DNA of 64,000 bases from Neoscytalidium dimidiatum (taxonomy: Eukaryota > Ascomycota > Dothideomycetes > Botryosphaeriales > Botryosphaeriaceae): NCBI GenBank assembly GCA_037367355.1, contig CM074698.1, positions 4,138,579 to 4,202,578 of the forward strand, in the 5' to 3' direction. Below are positions 45,329-56,534 of the stretch, in pieces. The notes under the pieces are model-generated. The model had not been told where the DNA came from. It searched no databases and worked only from the letters and a program-made list of their open reading frames with translations. Numbering within the stretch: position 1 is the first letter of the stretch; each line of letters opens with the position of its first letter. A program made the translations under genes and the position numbers.

Positions 45329-46318
45329 AAGTTGCTATCAAAATTCGGTAGTATAGGCTTATAGACACTGGTGGTAAAGAATCAGCAATGAATGGCTTAT
45401 CGGACATAAATCAGCAAATTGTGATGGGATTTGCCGCATGTTAACAGGAAGCCTTCCAAGTGGATAAGGACTACTGCGTAGTACTGCGACTCATCATCAC
45501 TGCGACTCATTGTACGATGGATTATTGATTATAATTGAGTCATTCCGCTTGGGCATGACATTGCCTGCAGACGTTTACAGGATCACGCTCACGGCACTGT
45601 CACCGCCTCAGTGAGGCACTCATATGCGGTATTAACGCCACCCGGCTATTACTACGAACCTAAGCACTTTCATCGACAACTAAATCCGATAACTCAATAA
45701 CCGGAAGCAGTCTAATCTGTAAAAAGGTCCACGTCCATAGAAAGCAAATAGAGAAATATCCGGCTCTACCTGCCTAATTCATTCTATGAGCAACAAACCA
45801 CTCGATAATAACATATATTTGATTCCCAAGCTGCATCTACATTATAGCGTCTCTCCTAATTGATTCTCTAGTCTTATATTACTCCTATATTATAGCCTGT
45901 CTCTCAAAACCGATATCTAGTCTAAAAATAACTACGTAACTATATGGGAAGTACTCTAATCAGCTCTTAGGAGCTGATTTCTATTGTAATGACCTTCTAC
46001 TTTTTTCTTTCTACTTACTAAGTTAACTTTTAAAGCGTGGCTTGGAAAATTATTTATATTATATTTCTAATATGAAGAATTACCGTTCTTAGTATAGAAA
46101 GAGCTATATTTTCTAATCTAGTATTATATAAAATAGGTGTAGAATTAGTAAGATCACCGGATATCAGAGCGCTTACTCAAGCAAGAGGCCGATCGAAGTC
46201 ATTGGCTAAGTCATTGGCTGCTTGGTATAAATGTCACCTCCTCCATCTCAATATCAAGGTGAGGAATTTCGTGGCATAAAACTCGGAACCGCACAAGAGG
46301 AAGACTCGATTTCTAACA
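45329..46318. other. Intergenic with AT-rich tract and palindrome
   Basis: About 45830-46140 is AT/TA-rich, RIP-like, and surrounds palindrome copy 3. Two copies of ACTGCGACTCAT lie near 45485 and 45500. No gene seen. Confidence 0.5.
45958..45979. repeat. 22-bp palindrome, copy 3 of 3
   Basis: Arms AATCAGCTC and GAGCTGATT with centre TTAG, embedded in an AT-rich tract. Confidence 0.85.
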
Positions 46319-48377
46319 ATGGTATTCGAATTTCTTCAGCCGCTGATCCTGAAGGCTTCTGCTCGATCAGTGGGCGACACTCAACAAGCTGTCCCTACAG
46401 CGCAACCATTGATCAAGGCACCCAATCTTGGCGAAAAAGTAGGCGCCGAAATCATTGTTTATATTGTGTCACTTGCTCTACTAGGTTACTGTTTCTATCA
46501 GCGCTTCTTCTCTCCGCTGGCGAAGTTTCCGGGTCCTTTCTGGGCAAGTCTTACCGACGCCTGGTTTGCCGTTCAACATACACGACCCGATGTCCACCGC
46601 CGGATAATCAAACTGCATGAGAGGTATGGGCCGGTGGTGCGCGTCAAGCCCAACAAATTGTGAGAACCCTGTCTGCATATTGTGCTCGTTCATAGCTTAC
46701 TCAAGCTCGCCTTCCCAGGAGTATCGCATCGACCGACGGGTTCAAGGTTATCTACGGTATGGTTAAATCTCTCTTCTAGGCTACAATCGCTCACATGTTG
46801 TCAACACTGCAGGTGCTGGGAACCAATTTATTAAGGGCGAAGCATACGTGCCGTTCAAGGGGAAACGTACTTTTGATTTATTCGCTGAACGCAACGAGCG
46901 CGTCCATGGTCAACAACGCCGCCTGGTCGGCAGTGCGTACACAATGGAGACAATGAAGAGCCTAGAGCCATACGTTGATGCGACCATTAACGTGTTTCTT
47001 GAAAAATTGGAAGCGGCCGGCAGCACGCCCGTCGAGCTCTCATACCTGGTCCACTTGTTTGCTTTCGGTTCGTCCATCACCGTAACCCTTTGAGGTCTTT
47101 TCGTCCTTCTCTCTCTTATTGATCATCATTAATACTTGTAGATGTCATCGGTGAAGTTAGCTTCGCGAAGCGCTTCGGCTACGTGGACTCCGGCTCAGAT
47201 GATGGCCTCTTCACCAAAATCGCCAACACCGTCAAGTCCGGCGTATGCGTTGGTGAGATCCCATGGGTCTACTACGTACACCAACGGCTCATGCCATTGA
47301 TTGGAAACTGGCTCGCCATCAACGCGCGGAACGGCTCGCTGCACGAATTCACGTTGAAACAAATCGCGGCACGCAAAGACCGGATGGGCAAGGCAGACGA
47401 TCACGCCGGGGACATCCTCAGCAAGCTACTGACAGCGATGCGGGAGAAGCCGCAGTTAAGCGAGTCGGACATAGGATTCACGCTGACGAGTAACATCATC
47501 GCCGGGTCGGACACCACGAGCGTCTCGCTTAGCGCGACTATCTATTTTCTCTTGAGGAACCCGCCGGCGCTGGAACGCCTGCTACGTGAAATACGCGAGA
47601 AGGTTGTGAGCGGTGAGATTGATCCGAATGGGATTATTACCCAAGCACAGGCGGAGAAGTGGCCTTACCTTCAGGCAGTGCTGTACGAGGGTATGCGACT
47701 TCACCCTGCCTTGGGTGGGATATTAGCGCGTGTTGTACCAAAGTCTGGCCTGCGCTTCGGAGATCACTTCGTGCCGGGCGGGGTAAGAGACATCTAGGGA
47801 TTTGTTAGTATTAACGAGCTGACATAGCATCAGGTCGAGGTTGGTACATCTCCGTGGGTGATTCACAGAGACAGGAGCATTTTTGGTGAAGATGTGGAAA
47901 CATTTCGGCCTGAAAGATGGTTGGATGAGAAGAGAAAACATGATTTGCGTAAGTAAAGATGTCCATGTATGTTTCGAGCCTTTCTAAATGACCTCCAGAC
48001 CGCTTCTTCTTCGGCTTTGGTGGAGGATCCAGGACCTGTGTCGGGAAGAGTAAGCAATCTAAATCTGCGTTTTAGCCTTGCTGACAATCGCAGATATCAG
48101 CATGCTTGAGATGAACAAGGTATCATTGTTATTATGAAGTTTGGAAAATGTTGCTGAAATACTAATAGGTCTTGCCCACGTTGTTCCTACGGTTTGAGTT
48201 CCAACTGGCCGATATTGAGCAGCGACCGCAGGAGATCTTTCACTCGTACGTGAATATAGAAAGCTACGTGTATTACTATACTAACGCTTCAACTGCAGAA
48301 ATGTTGTTGCTGTAAAGCCAATTCACGTCGTCGCGCAAAAGAGAAGCATTCTTAAATGGAGCCCTTCGTCACTTTAA
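46319..48377 (+). CDS. Cytochrome P450 monooxygenase
   Basis: The ATG at 46319 gives an N-terminal region with one membrane anchor ([20 protein letters not shown]), then the proline hinge KFPGPFWAS. About six short introns are present. Landmarks: [17 protein letters not shown] (helix C WxxxR-like region), [18 protein letters not shown] (I-helix AGSDTT), [17 protein letters not shown] (K-helix ExxR), ETFRPERWL (PERF region), and [20 protein letters not shown] (heme loop FGxGxRxCxG with the axial Cys). It ends [12 protein letters not shown] at TAA 48375-48377. About 510 aa, complete. It resembles fungal secondary-metabolism P450s of the pisatin-demethylase/benzoate-hydroxylase-like class. It sits at the edge of the AT-rich block and 12 kb from the NRPS, so it is a possible tailoring oxidase. 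The function is otherwise open. Confidence 0.92.
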
Positions 48378-48964
48378 AAGGCCGGTATATTTATATTCAG
48401 CACTATAAGATTTAGATAACGGGCTTTTATATAGTAAAATAAAGTCAGCTTCGGTAAATTCTATATATAATAACTTTATAACATTACGTCTTTTATTATA
48501 TAGTAGAGTAGTTACTATAGTTTATCTTAGAAAAAATACGGATAACTTAGTAAACGTAATCTAAAAGAGAATAGCGATAATAGAACTTCTATTAATTAAT
48601 TATTAGTAAATTTAATTACTTATACTATATAAGTTAAAATTATTTAAAATCTCTAAAAGATTTTAGAAATTATATTTTTTATTATTATAAAGTATATTAA
48701 GTAACTTAATATTAAAATTCTTTATATTATAATCTAATAGCTATATATTATTTATATTTATTTTTAGCTAATAGTAATAGTAGCTTTTATATAAAATATA
48801 AAGTAGTTTTACTATTAAATAAATTCTTTAAAAATATTTTAATAAAACTTTTAATATTATAATATAATTATCTAAAAAAATAAAATAATAGAATTTTACT
48901 CTTACTTATTATTTATATAACTAGCTTAAAATATATTTAATAAAATATCTATTAATATTAAAGT
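48378..48964. other. AT-rich RIP-like block, left half
   Basis: Almost pure A/T with very frequent TA and no coding sense. It was continuous with 55484-57195 before the retrotransposon entered, as shown by the ACTAG duplication at both junctions. Confidence 0.8.
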
Positions 48965-48969
48965 ACTAG

Positions 48970-49354
48970 TGTTACGCCGGGACTCTTTCTGGGGGAGTCG
49001 AGGCGCGTCGTCAGGCAGCTTGGGCTTTCTAGGGGCCAATACAGTGGTAGGCAGGGGAGGTTCGTACAATAGTAGGGTAGGAATCAATTGACAAGTTGAC
49101 CACGAGGGTCCTAACTACGATAAATGAGTGTGGTCTATATACATGGAGTGATCGGTACGATCAGTAGTGATCTGTAATGTTAACCCACTGATCAGTACTG
49201 ATCGGTGGTCCGAGCTTTGCTGAGCGAGTGTGCGGTGGTCTGGTGCATCAGTGTCGGTAGGTATTCTGCCGAGTTAGGCCCCGAGTTGGTCACGTGGGCG
49301 GTGAGTAGTCGTAGGGTTTCGTTATCCGCCTTTCTGGGCGACTGTGCCGTAACA
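48970..49354 (-). repeat. LTR (3' LTR in element orientation)
   Basis: 385 bp, TG...CA ends, matches 55094-55478 along its length. Confidence 0.95.
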
Positions 49355-49442
49355 CTATCCCCCCTCTAGGCAACCTTCGGCCCGAAGGTCGAGTATAAAG
49401 GTAGCTCCTCCTTAGTTCCCTTGAGATTATTTCTCTGCCGTC

Positions 49443-50063
49443 ATGTCCAGTTCCGCTCGTCGACGCGCGCTTCTCGCCCGTATCCTTCGTAACGGTACTG
49501 ACGCTCCCAGACGTTGTTCCTTTTGTGTGGAGAGACCTCGTCTTCGTTGTCTTGTGTCGCCGGATTCCAAGAGGTGTTACGAGTGTGCCAAGCGAGGCCA
49601 CCTTTGTTCCTTTCCTTCTGACATGGCTTCCCTATTGAGTTTCGTCGTGTGGATCAACAACGGGACCGGGTGCGGGCTCAGATTGAGCAGACCCAGCGCG
49701 AGATCGAAAGGGATGAGGCCGAGATTCAGCGGTTGCAAGAGGGCTCAACGTTTGGTTCGTCGTACCGCCACTTCTCGGTCCAAGGTGATCCGCCTGTTGC
49801 GGACACTTTCCTTCCTGGATTCCCGGTCAGGAGTTGTTTGAGCGGTTGGCGGCCATTGAGGCTGAGGAGGCGCAGGAGGCGCGGGCGGCTCAGGGTCCTT
49901 GTTATCTGGTTCAGGCGGTGGTGACGTGGCGGGTTCCGACGGGCTGGTTCCTCGAGAGGCACCGGTGGACCAGTTTCAGGTGTCCTTGACGCCTCCTCCG
50001 GGGTTTGCGTCGTGGGAGGATGCTCTGGGTTTGGGCGGTCAGGGTTTCGTCGGTGGTATTCAT
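49443..50063 (+). CDS. Antisense ORF inside the chromovirus with Zn2Cys6-like cysteine motif
   Basis: On the strand opposite to gag-pol, just inside the LTR, an ATG at 49443 opens MSSSARRRALLARILRNGTD. It continues with CSFCVERPRLRCLVSP and CYECAKRGHLCSF. The spacing C-x2-C-x7-C-x8-C-x2-C-x6-C is close to a fungal binuclear zinc cluster (x6 rather than x7 is usual). After one or more frame shifts near 49625 and 49840 come a coiled-coil-like stretch (QQRDRVRAQIEQTQREIERD) and a region with EAEEAQEARAAQG. I recall similar short ORFs as hypothetical proteins in fungal genomes, in the same place in gypsy elements, but cannot confirm this here. The overlapping minus strand codes for the tail of the chromodomain protein, so part of the constraint could be a shadow. 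The cysteine-bearing part lies beyond that tail. Confidence 0.5.
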
Positions 50064-50080
50064 GGATGAGTTCCTCGCAG

Positions 50081-53000
50081 TTAAGGTAAGAGATTGGTTC
50101 CCATGAGGGTTCCCACGGGTTCCCGGGAATCCGCTCCTTCCCATTTGATGAGGTACTTAAATTGACCGTCGATCCAGTCTCCATCCAAGATTTTCTCTAC
50201 GTCCCATTCTTTGTCGGCGTCATCGGGGTGTATTTCAAGTTCTGGGTCAGGTTCGGCGTTGCTGTGTGCGGGTTCAAGTAAAGAGATGTGGAAAACTGGG
50301 TGTATACCCACTTGTTCTGGCAATCTGAGTTTAAAGAAACAGGTGAAAGTTTTTTCTCAATTTGGTAGGGTCCGATTTTCTTGTGGTCCAATTTGTCGTT
50401 CGATCGTGTTGTTTTGATGTTTTTCTGAGAGCCAGACTTTATCCCCTCCTTCAGGGCGGCGACGCCTGGCGCCGTCTGTCATGGTACATGGCCATTCGGT
50501 ATGCGGTGAATGATGTCTCGGGCCAGTTCCTGGTGTAGTTCACGTAGCTGGTCTGCTCTGAGCATAGCTTTTGGGCGAGTACTTCGCAGATCTGGGGTTC
50601 TCCGAAGGCAGTAGGGTCGAATCCGTAGTTGGCGTAGAAGGGCGTGGTTTGTGGCTTCCGTTGATGTGCTGTTGTACGCGTATTGGGCTAATGGTAGGAG
50701 TTCGACCCAGTTGTTTTGCCTGTAATTCAGGTAGAATCTTAGGTACTGTTCTAGCGTTTGGTTGGTTCGTTCCGTTTGTCCATCGGTTTGCGGGTGTGCC
50801 GTTGTTGACATCTTGTGTTTAGTTCCTAACTTGTGGACCAAGGTTTGCCAGAACTTAGCTCTGAATCGTGGGTCTCGGTCCGTGATTAGTTCCTTGGGCA
50901 TCCCGTGGTGGGCGAAGACATATCTGAGGAAGAGGTAGGCGCAGCCTTCTGCTCCGATTTTTTTGTTACAAGGGATGAAGTATGCCCATTTTGTCAGGCG
51001 GTCGACAATGACCAGGATGGCGTTGTGTCGTGCTTTAGTCACAGGGTCTACTGAATTTGGCAGGTCGGTGATAAAATCCATTGTGACCGATTCCCAGGGT
51101 TTGGTTGGTGTTGTGATGAGCTGTAGTTGTCCGTATGGTGCATGTCGTGCCACCTTGTTTTTTGCGCATTCGTCACATTCCTGGATGACTTTCTCTACTA
51201 CTTTCCTCATTCGGGGAAAGTAGAAGTGTCTTGCAAGCCGTTCCAAGGTTCTTGTCATTCCTGGGTGTCCGTGAACTGCGGACTCGTGGTATTCCTTTGT
51301 CAGCCGTTTGCGCAGAGGTGTGGGTACGTAGATTTTTCCGCGGAATAGTATGTTGCCTCTATGGTCTTGGACTAGGTCGGGGTCGTCATGTTCGGGGGTG
51401 CCTATTCGTTGAAGCAGTTCTTGGGATAGCGGATCATTGTTATATTTTCCTTGGATGATTTGTTCCCAAGTGGCGGTGTCATCTTCTTCCTCGTTTACTG
51501 CCTCTTCCGTGGTTTCTTCAAGTGTTGGTATGGGTTCCTCGTCCTGCGGTTCCTCTTCGTCCTCCGGCTCCTGCTCTGGTGTTGGGTTTCGTGGAGGTTC
51601 GTCGTCGTCGATGGGGCTCCCTAGCCTTATGATGGGTGCCAGTATTCGTTCTTCCCAGGGTGCGTCGGATTCTTCAATGATTCGGGGGCGGTTGGGGCCT
51701 AACGTGCCGTCGTCATTTTGTCGTAGTACTGCTGGTGATAGTTCTGGCTTTCCTTCCACGTGGTCGGCTCTGCGGCTAAGTGCGTCGGCCTTGCCGTTTT
51801 CACTTCCTTGCGGTAGTGGATCTTGAAGTAGAAGGGGCGAGTTGTTCTGCCCATCGTACTTGTCTTCTGTTTAACACCTTGGTGGTTGTGAAGTATCCCA
51901 GGTTCTTGTGATCCGAGTATACCGTGATTTCGTAGTTAGCTCCCTCAAGGTAGTGTCGCCATTCCTTGAACGCTGTGACGATCGCAAGCAGTTCTTTGTC
52001 GTGTATCTCGTAATTGAGCTCGGCGGGTGACATTTTGCGAGTAATACGCGATAGGGTGTAATCTTCCCTCGTCGTCTGGCTGGCTGAGGGTAGCGCCAAT
52101 GGCATAGTCGGATGCGTCAGTTTCGAGGTAGAGTGGCTTGTCAGGATCGAACATGAGGAGTACCGGCGCTTCTACGAAGGCCCTTTGAGTTGATCAAACG
52201 CCTCTTGTTGGGGTGCTTCCCAGGTGAAAGGGTATTTTTCGGGTGAGTCGGATTAGGGGTTCGGCTACATGCGAGTATCGTTTGATGAATCGTCGGTAGA
52301 AGTTGGCAAACCCTAAAAAGGCTTGTACTTCTTTGACGTTCCTTGGTTCTGGCCACTTCAGGATGTCTTCCACCTTTTTTGGGTCCATGACTATTTTTCC
52401 TGGTTCGATGATAAAGCCTAGGAATTCTACCCTTTGGGCATGGAAGGTACATTTTTCTGGTTTGACGGAGAGGTTGTATTCGAGTAGTTTCTGGAGGACT
52501 TTGGATACATGTTCCTTGTGTTCTTCAAGGGTTTCTGAGTAGATCAGGATGTCGTCGAGGTAGGCTGTGCAGAATCGGTCCAGATATTCTCGTAGGACGT
52601 GGTTGACAAGGGCTTGGAATGTGGCAGGGGCGTTGGTAAGTCCGAAAGGCATTACCAAGTACTCGTACAAACCGTATCGAGTTCTGAATGCGGTTTTCCA
52701 TTCATGTCCTTCCTTGATTCGGATAAGGTGGTACCCATCCCGCAGGTCTTGGTGAAGAATCGTGCCCCGGAGGCGATCCCTTAGTTCATCGATGCGGGGT
52801 AGAGGGTAGCGGTCTTTGATGGTAATGTCGTTCAGGGATCGGTAATCCACACAGAGGCGTAACTTGCCTCCGGGCTTTGGTACGAAGAGGACGGGAATCC
52901 TGCTGAGGATTGAGAGGGTCGGATGTATCCCTTCTTCAGTAGTAAGTCCAAGTGTTCCCTCATTGCTTGTAACTCCTTTTCCGACATTGGATATAGGGGT

Positions 53001-53716
53001 CCAAATCGGGGTTCAGTGCCTGGTTTCAAGTTGATCTCGTGGTCCCATGGTCTGTGTTCCGGTAGTGCGTCTTCGATCTTTTCTCTGAAAATTTCCTTGA
53101 ACCGGTGGTATTCCTTAGGAACGCCATCAAGGTACTGTTCGTGTATCCTGGTGGGGTCATCTCCCACGGGTGTCGGGTAGTCTGGTTTTTCTCGTCTGGT
53201 GGCACTAATCTGTCGGGTTCTTTCTTTGTTTGTAGTGGTGGGGCGATACCACATCATTCCAATTGCTTGCCCCTTCTTTCGGGTCCTTTCCAGCGCAGCT
53301 TTCGAAATTAGGCTTACGTGGGTAATCGGTTCGGCTATGGTGCGTGGTTTCCATTCTGGTTCTTGGTTTCGTTCTCTGGACTTGAGGGTAATTCCTCCAT
53401 TGTCCCAATCGTATTGTATTTTCCATTTCTTCTGCCAAGGGATGCCGAGAATGACATCATACTTGGGGATCTTGGTAACGTCTAGACAGATACGTTCCCT
53501 GTGGTTTTTGTATTCGAGGGTCAGTTTCGGGGTTTCGATGATTACCTTTCCATCTCCAAAGGAGCTGGGGGATCCATCAACAGTTCTCAGCTGATATGGT
53601 TGGTCCTTTTCTCTGGGTTTTAGGTTGGCTTTTTCTGCAAATCGGTTTGAGACGTAGTTCCCTTGTGATGCGGAGTCGATGAGGGTGAGCGCTCGGCGTC
53701 CATTGATTTTTGTCAC
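50081..53716 (-). pseudogene. Chromovirus pol: protease, RT, RNase H, integrase, chromodomain (frameshifted)
   Basis: Segments in order on the minus strand: 53716-52832 carries the aspartic protease (TLIDSASQGNYVSNRFAE, DSA in place of DSG/DTG) and the start of RT. 52850-52194 is the RT core (HQDLRDGYH with the first catalytic Asp, YLDDILIY with the Asp pair, [13 protein letters not shown]). 52154-51800 is RNase H ([37 protein letters not shown]) in two frames. 51759-50479 is integrase (HGHPGM...CDEC zinc-binding HHCC, then MDFITDLP, TDRDPRF and a downstream Glu forming D-D-E). 50323-50081 is a chromodomain (EWDVEKILDGDWIDGQFKYL, IKWEG), whose end WEPISYLNCEELI lies in the frame of 50184-49726. 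Frame breaks fall near 52840, 52195, 52020, 50640 and 50150. Catalytic residues are otherwise kept, so the breaks look recent or are base-calling errors. Confidence 0.9.
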
Positions 53717-53962
53717 GACAACCCAGTGGTTCCCGTATTCTGCGGAGTCTCCTTTGCTTTCTGGTGGGTGTCCTGTGGTTTTCCGGTCGATGCTGCTATG
53801 GTCCTGTGGGGCAGGGCCTCGCCTGCTGTAGCCCCAGTTCAGTAGGCGTTTCTAGTTTTTGGGTGGTACCCGCTGATGTTCTTAGCTTCCTGGTGAATGG
53901 GGCAGGCTTCGATGCTAAGTGGACCAGTGGATGGTGTCATGGTTGGGGTCTCCGGTCGTCCT

Positions 53963-54792
53963 TCAGTAGCCGAGGTGGTTTTCTTGTCGTTGGTTCGCTG
54001 GTTGCTGGTTCGTTTGTCTGGGCAGTTTCTGCTGATATGTCCGTGCTTTCCACAGTGGAAGCAAAGACCCTTTCACGCCGTCGCTGTTCTTCCTCCGGCG
54101 CCAGCCGAGGTTTCGTCGTTGGTTGGCATCTAAGTCCATGGGGTCCCCCGGGGGTAGGTTGTTTCGAGGTTGCGCGGTGTTGGCCGAGTATCGGGTTTGG
54201 CCTGTCTCTTGTCTGAAATTGAACAGTTGTTGGTCGACTCGGATGGCCGTGTCGATGGTCTCGCTAAGGTCCTTGGGTAATCCGGTGCGGGCGAATTCGG
54301 CCTTCACATTGTGCTTTAGGCCCAGAAGATGTATTTGAGGTTGGTCGTTCCAATTGAGGTAGGAGGCGAGCATGCGGAATTCCGTGACATATTCCGAGAC
54401 TGATCGGGTTTGTCGGAGGTCCTGAATTCGAAGGGCGGCCTCCTGCTCCTCGTTCTTGCTACCAAAGGCTTGTCTGATTGCGTCGGCGAAGCGATTGTAG
54501 TTGGCGAACAGGCTACTGGTTTCCGTACGTGGGATGGCCGAGCGGAAATCCTTTCGATAGGTTCGAACCACCGTGCTGCGTTACCTCGGAGGTAGGTTCC
54601 TGCAAAGCGGACCCTTTCCTCATCGTCCTTGAATGATGCTTTGTAGAATTCGAAGTAATTCTCTAGTTGGGCCAGGAAGTCGTTGAGCTTACGCCGATCC
54701 CCATCGTAGGTGTCGGGGGTCTTGATCTTTAGTTTGGTGTTGTGGGGGGTCGATTCTGATGTCGCGGGGGTGGCTGGGGTGGAGGGCCGCAT
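53963..54792 (-). pseudogene. Chromovirus gag (frameshifted)
   Basis: It starts near 54792 (MRPSTPATPATSESTPHNTK) and continues as a retrotransposon capsid: PDTYDGDRRKLNDFLAQLEN, LRGNAARWFEP and, after a frame change near 54540, KNEEQEAALRIQDLRQTRSV, SEYVTEFRMLASYLNW. Downstream is a zinc knuckle in a second changed frame (CFHCGKHGHISRNC, near 54025-54066), the CCHC nucleocapsid motif. At least two frame shifts separate these parts. The product normally assembles the virus-like particle and packages the element RNA. Confidence 0.85.
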
Positions 54793-55093
54793 AGTACGGT
54801 TGACAGTAAAGGCTTGTCCTCGAATGAAGTACTCAGAAGGACTTGGCCGCAGTCCTCACTGGCGTTCTCTGGTACTCTGGGTCCGTTGATTGCTCGACTC
54901 AAGGAGGCTATGCCCGAGGAATTCCGAAATGAGCAGCCTCATGTTAAGAGCTGGGTTTCCAGGGATCAAGGGACGGATTGACTGAAGCTGTTCCTCCTCC
55001 GTCGGAAGGTTGTTCCTGATTTCGGTCCAGGATGTCATGGTTAGTAGTTTTCAGGGTGGGGTTACCTCCGGTGCCTAAGAAAGGTGGTCAAAG

Positions 55094-55478
55094 TGTTACG
55101 CCGGGACTCTTTCTGGGGGAGTCGAGGCGCGTCGTCAGGCAGCTTGGGCTTTCTAGGGGCCAATACAGTGGTAGGCAGGGGAGGTTCGTACAATAGTAGG
55201 GTAGGAATCAATTGACAAGTTGACCACGAGGGTCCTAACTACGATAAATGAGTGTGGTCTATATACATGGAGTGATCGGTACGATCAGTAGTGATCTGTA
55301 ATGTTAACCCACTGATCAGTACTGATCGGTGGTCCGAGCTTTGCTGAGCGAGTGTGCGGTGGTCTGGTGCATCAGTGTCGGTAGGTATTCTGCCGAGTTA
55401 GGCCCCGAGTTGGTCACGTGGGCGGTGAGTAGTCGTAGGGTTTCGTTATCCGCCTTTCTGGGCGACTGTGCCGTAACA
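55094..55478 (-). repeat. LTR (5' LTR in element orientation)
   Basis: 385 bp, apparently identical to 48970-49354. Followed by the ACTAG target duplication. Confidence 0.95.
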
Positions 55479-55483
55479 ACTAG

Positions 55484-56530
55484 ACTATTATATTATTTAT
55501 TTAATAAATTTAAACTCTTAATTAATATTATAAATTATAAAATATATAGACTTTATAACTATAAGAGCTATAAACTTATAAGAAAAAATAAATTATAAAA
55601 AATTTAAAAGTTTTATATATAATAGAATTATACGTTTTAAATATATATAAAAATATTAGTAAATAATAACTACTATTTATAAAAAAAGAATACTTATAAG
55701 CGTAATAATAAAAAGAAATTATAGTCTAATAAAAAATTTATAAAAAAATAAAAAATTATATAAGTAAAAAATAAAAAGTTAATAAAAATAAATATTATAA
55801 AATAAAAGTATAATAGTAATATTATTTACTAATATTATTAAAAATTAAAAATTAAAAAATAGACTTAAGCGCTTATATTATATAATAACTATATAATCTA
55901 TTTAAATTAATTTAATTTAAATTTTTTAATTTAATATTATTAATCTAATAATATTAATTTAATAGCTTATCTACTATAGTTTTATAGAAAGACTAGGATT
56001 TTATAAGAAATTTAAAAATTTTATTATAATTATAATCTACGGCTAAAATAACGCGGGTTTAGTATACGAGCTTACGTAATATCTCCGACCCTCGCTACGC
56101 TAGAGCCGGCCGAAGTTTTCGCTTATTAAGAACGACGTTCGCCGCTAGAGGTTTAAAGAAAGACTAGAATTTTATAGAAAATTTAAAAATTTTACTATAA
56201 TTATAATCTATAGCTAAAATAATACGAATTTAGTATATAAGCTTACGTAATATCTTTAACTCTTACCGCGCTAAAGTTAATTAAAGTTTTTATTCGTTAA
56301 AAAAAGCGTTACTATTAAAGTTTTATAAATTTCTTAAATATTTTTATATAGTTCTACTTTATAACTAAATTAATATAAATTTAATATATAAGCTTATATA
56401 ATATCTTTAACTTTTATTATACTAAAGCTAATTAAAGTTTTTATTTATTAAGAAAAATATTACTATTAAATTAAAGTTTTTATTTATTAAGAAAAATATT
56501 ACTATTAAATTAAAGTTTTATAGATTTTAA
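55484..56530. repeat. AT-rich RIP-like block with about 171-bp tandem units
   Basis: The motif AGAAAGACTAG recurs at 55986 and 56157, a 171-bp spacing, and the following sequence of both units aligns along its length. A third, more diverged unit follows from about 56320. The first unit keeps more C/G than the others. A 38-base stretch near 56460 is duplicated in tandem. No coding sense. Confidence 0.75.
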
Positions 56531-56534
56531 ATTT

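Larger units (their letters stand above)
48970..55478 (-). mobile_element. Ty3/gypsy chromovirus LTR retrotransposon, complete structure
   Basis: A 6509-bp element with 385-bp LTRs at 48970-49354 and 55094-55478 that look identical by eye. LTR ends are TGTTAC...GTAACA. The target duplication ACTAG is at 48965-48969 and 55479-55483. A polypurine tract (reverse complement of 49355-49370, AGAGGGGGGA) sits before the 3' LTR in element orientation. Genes run on the minus strand in the order gag with CCHC knuckle, protease, RT, RNase H, integrase, chromodomain. This is the Metaviridae chromovirus order, and these often target heterochromatin, in keeping with its AT-rich site. Reading frames are broken by at least six single-base-type shifts, but the base composition is normal with no RIP signs, unlike the flanks. 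Probably a recent arrival. Confidence 0.95.

Noticed and set aside
22577..45979. 22-bp palindromes as Helitron 3' hairpins
   Set aside because: No common CTRR end or shared sequence follows the hairpins at the three sites.
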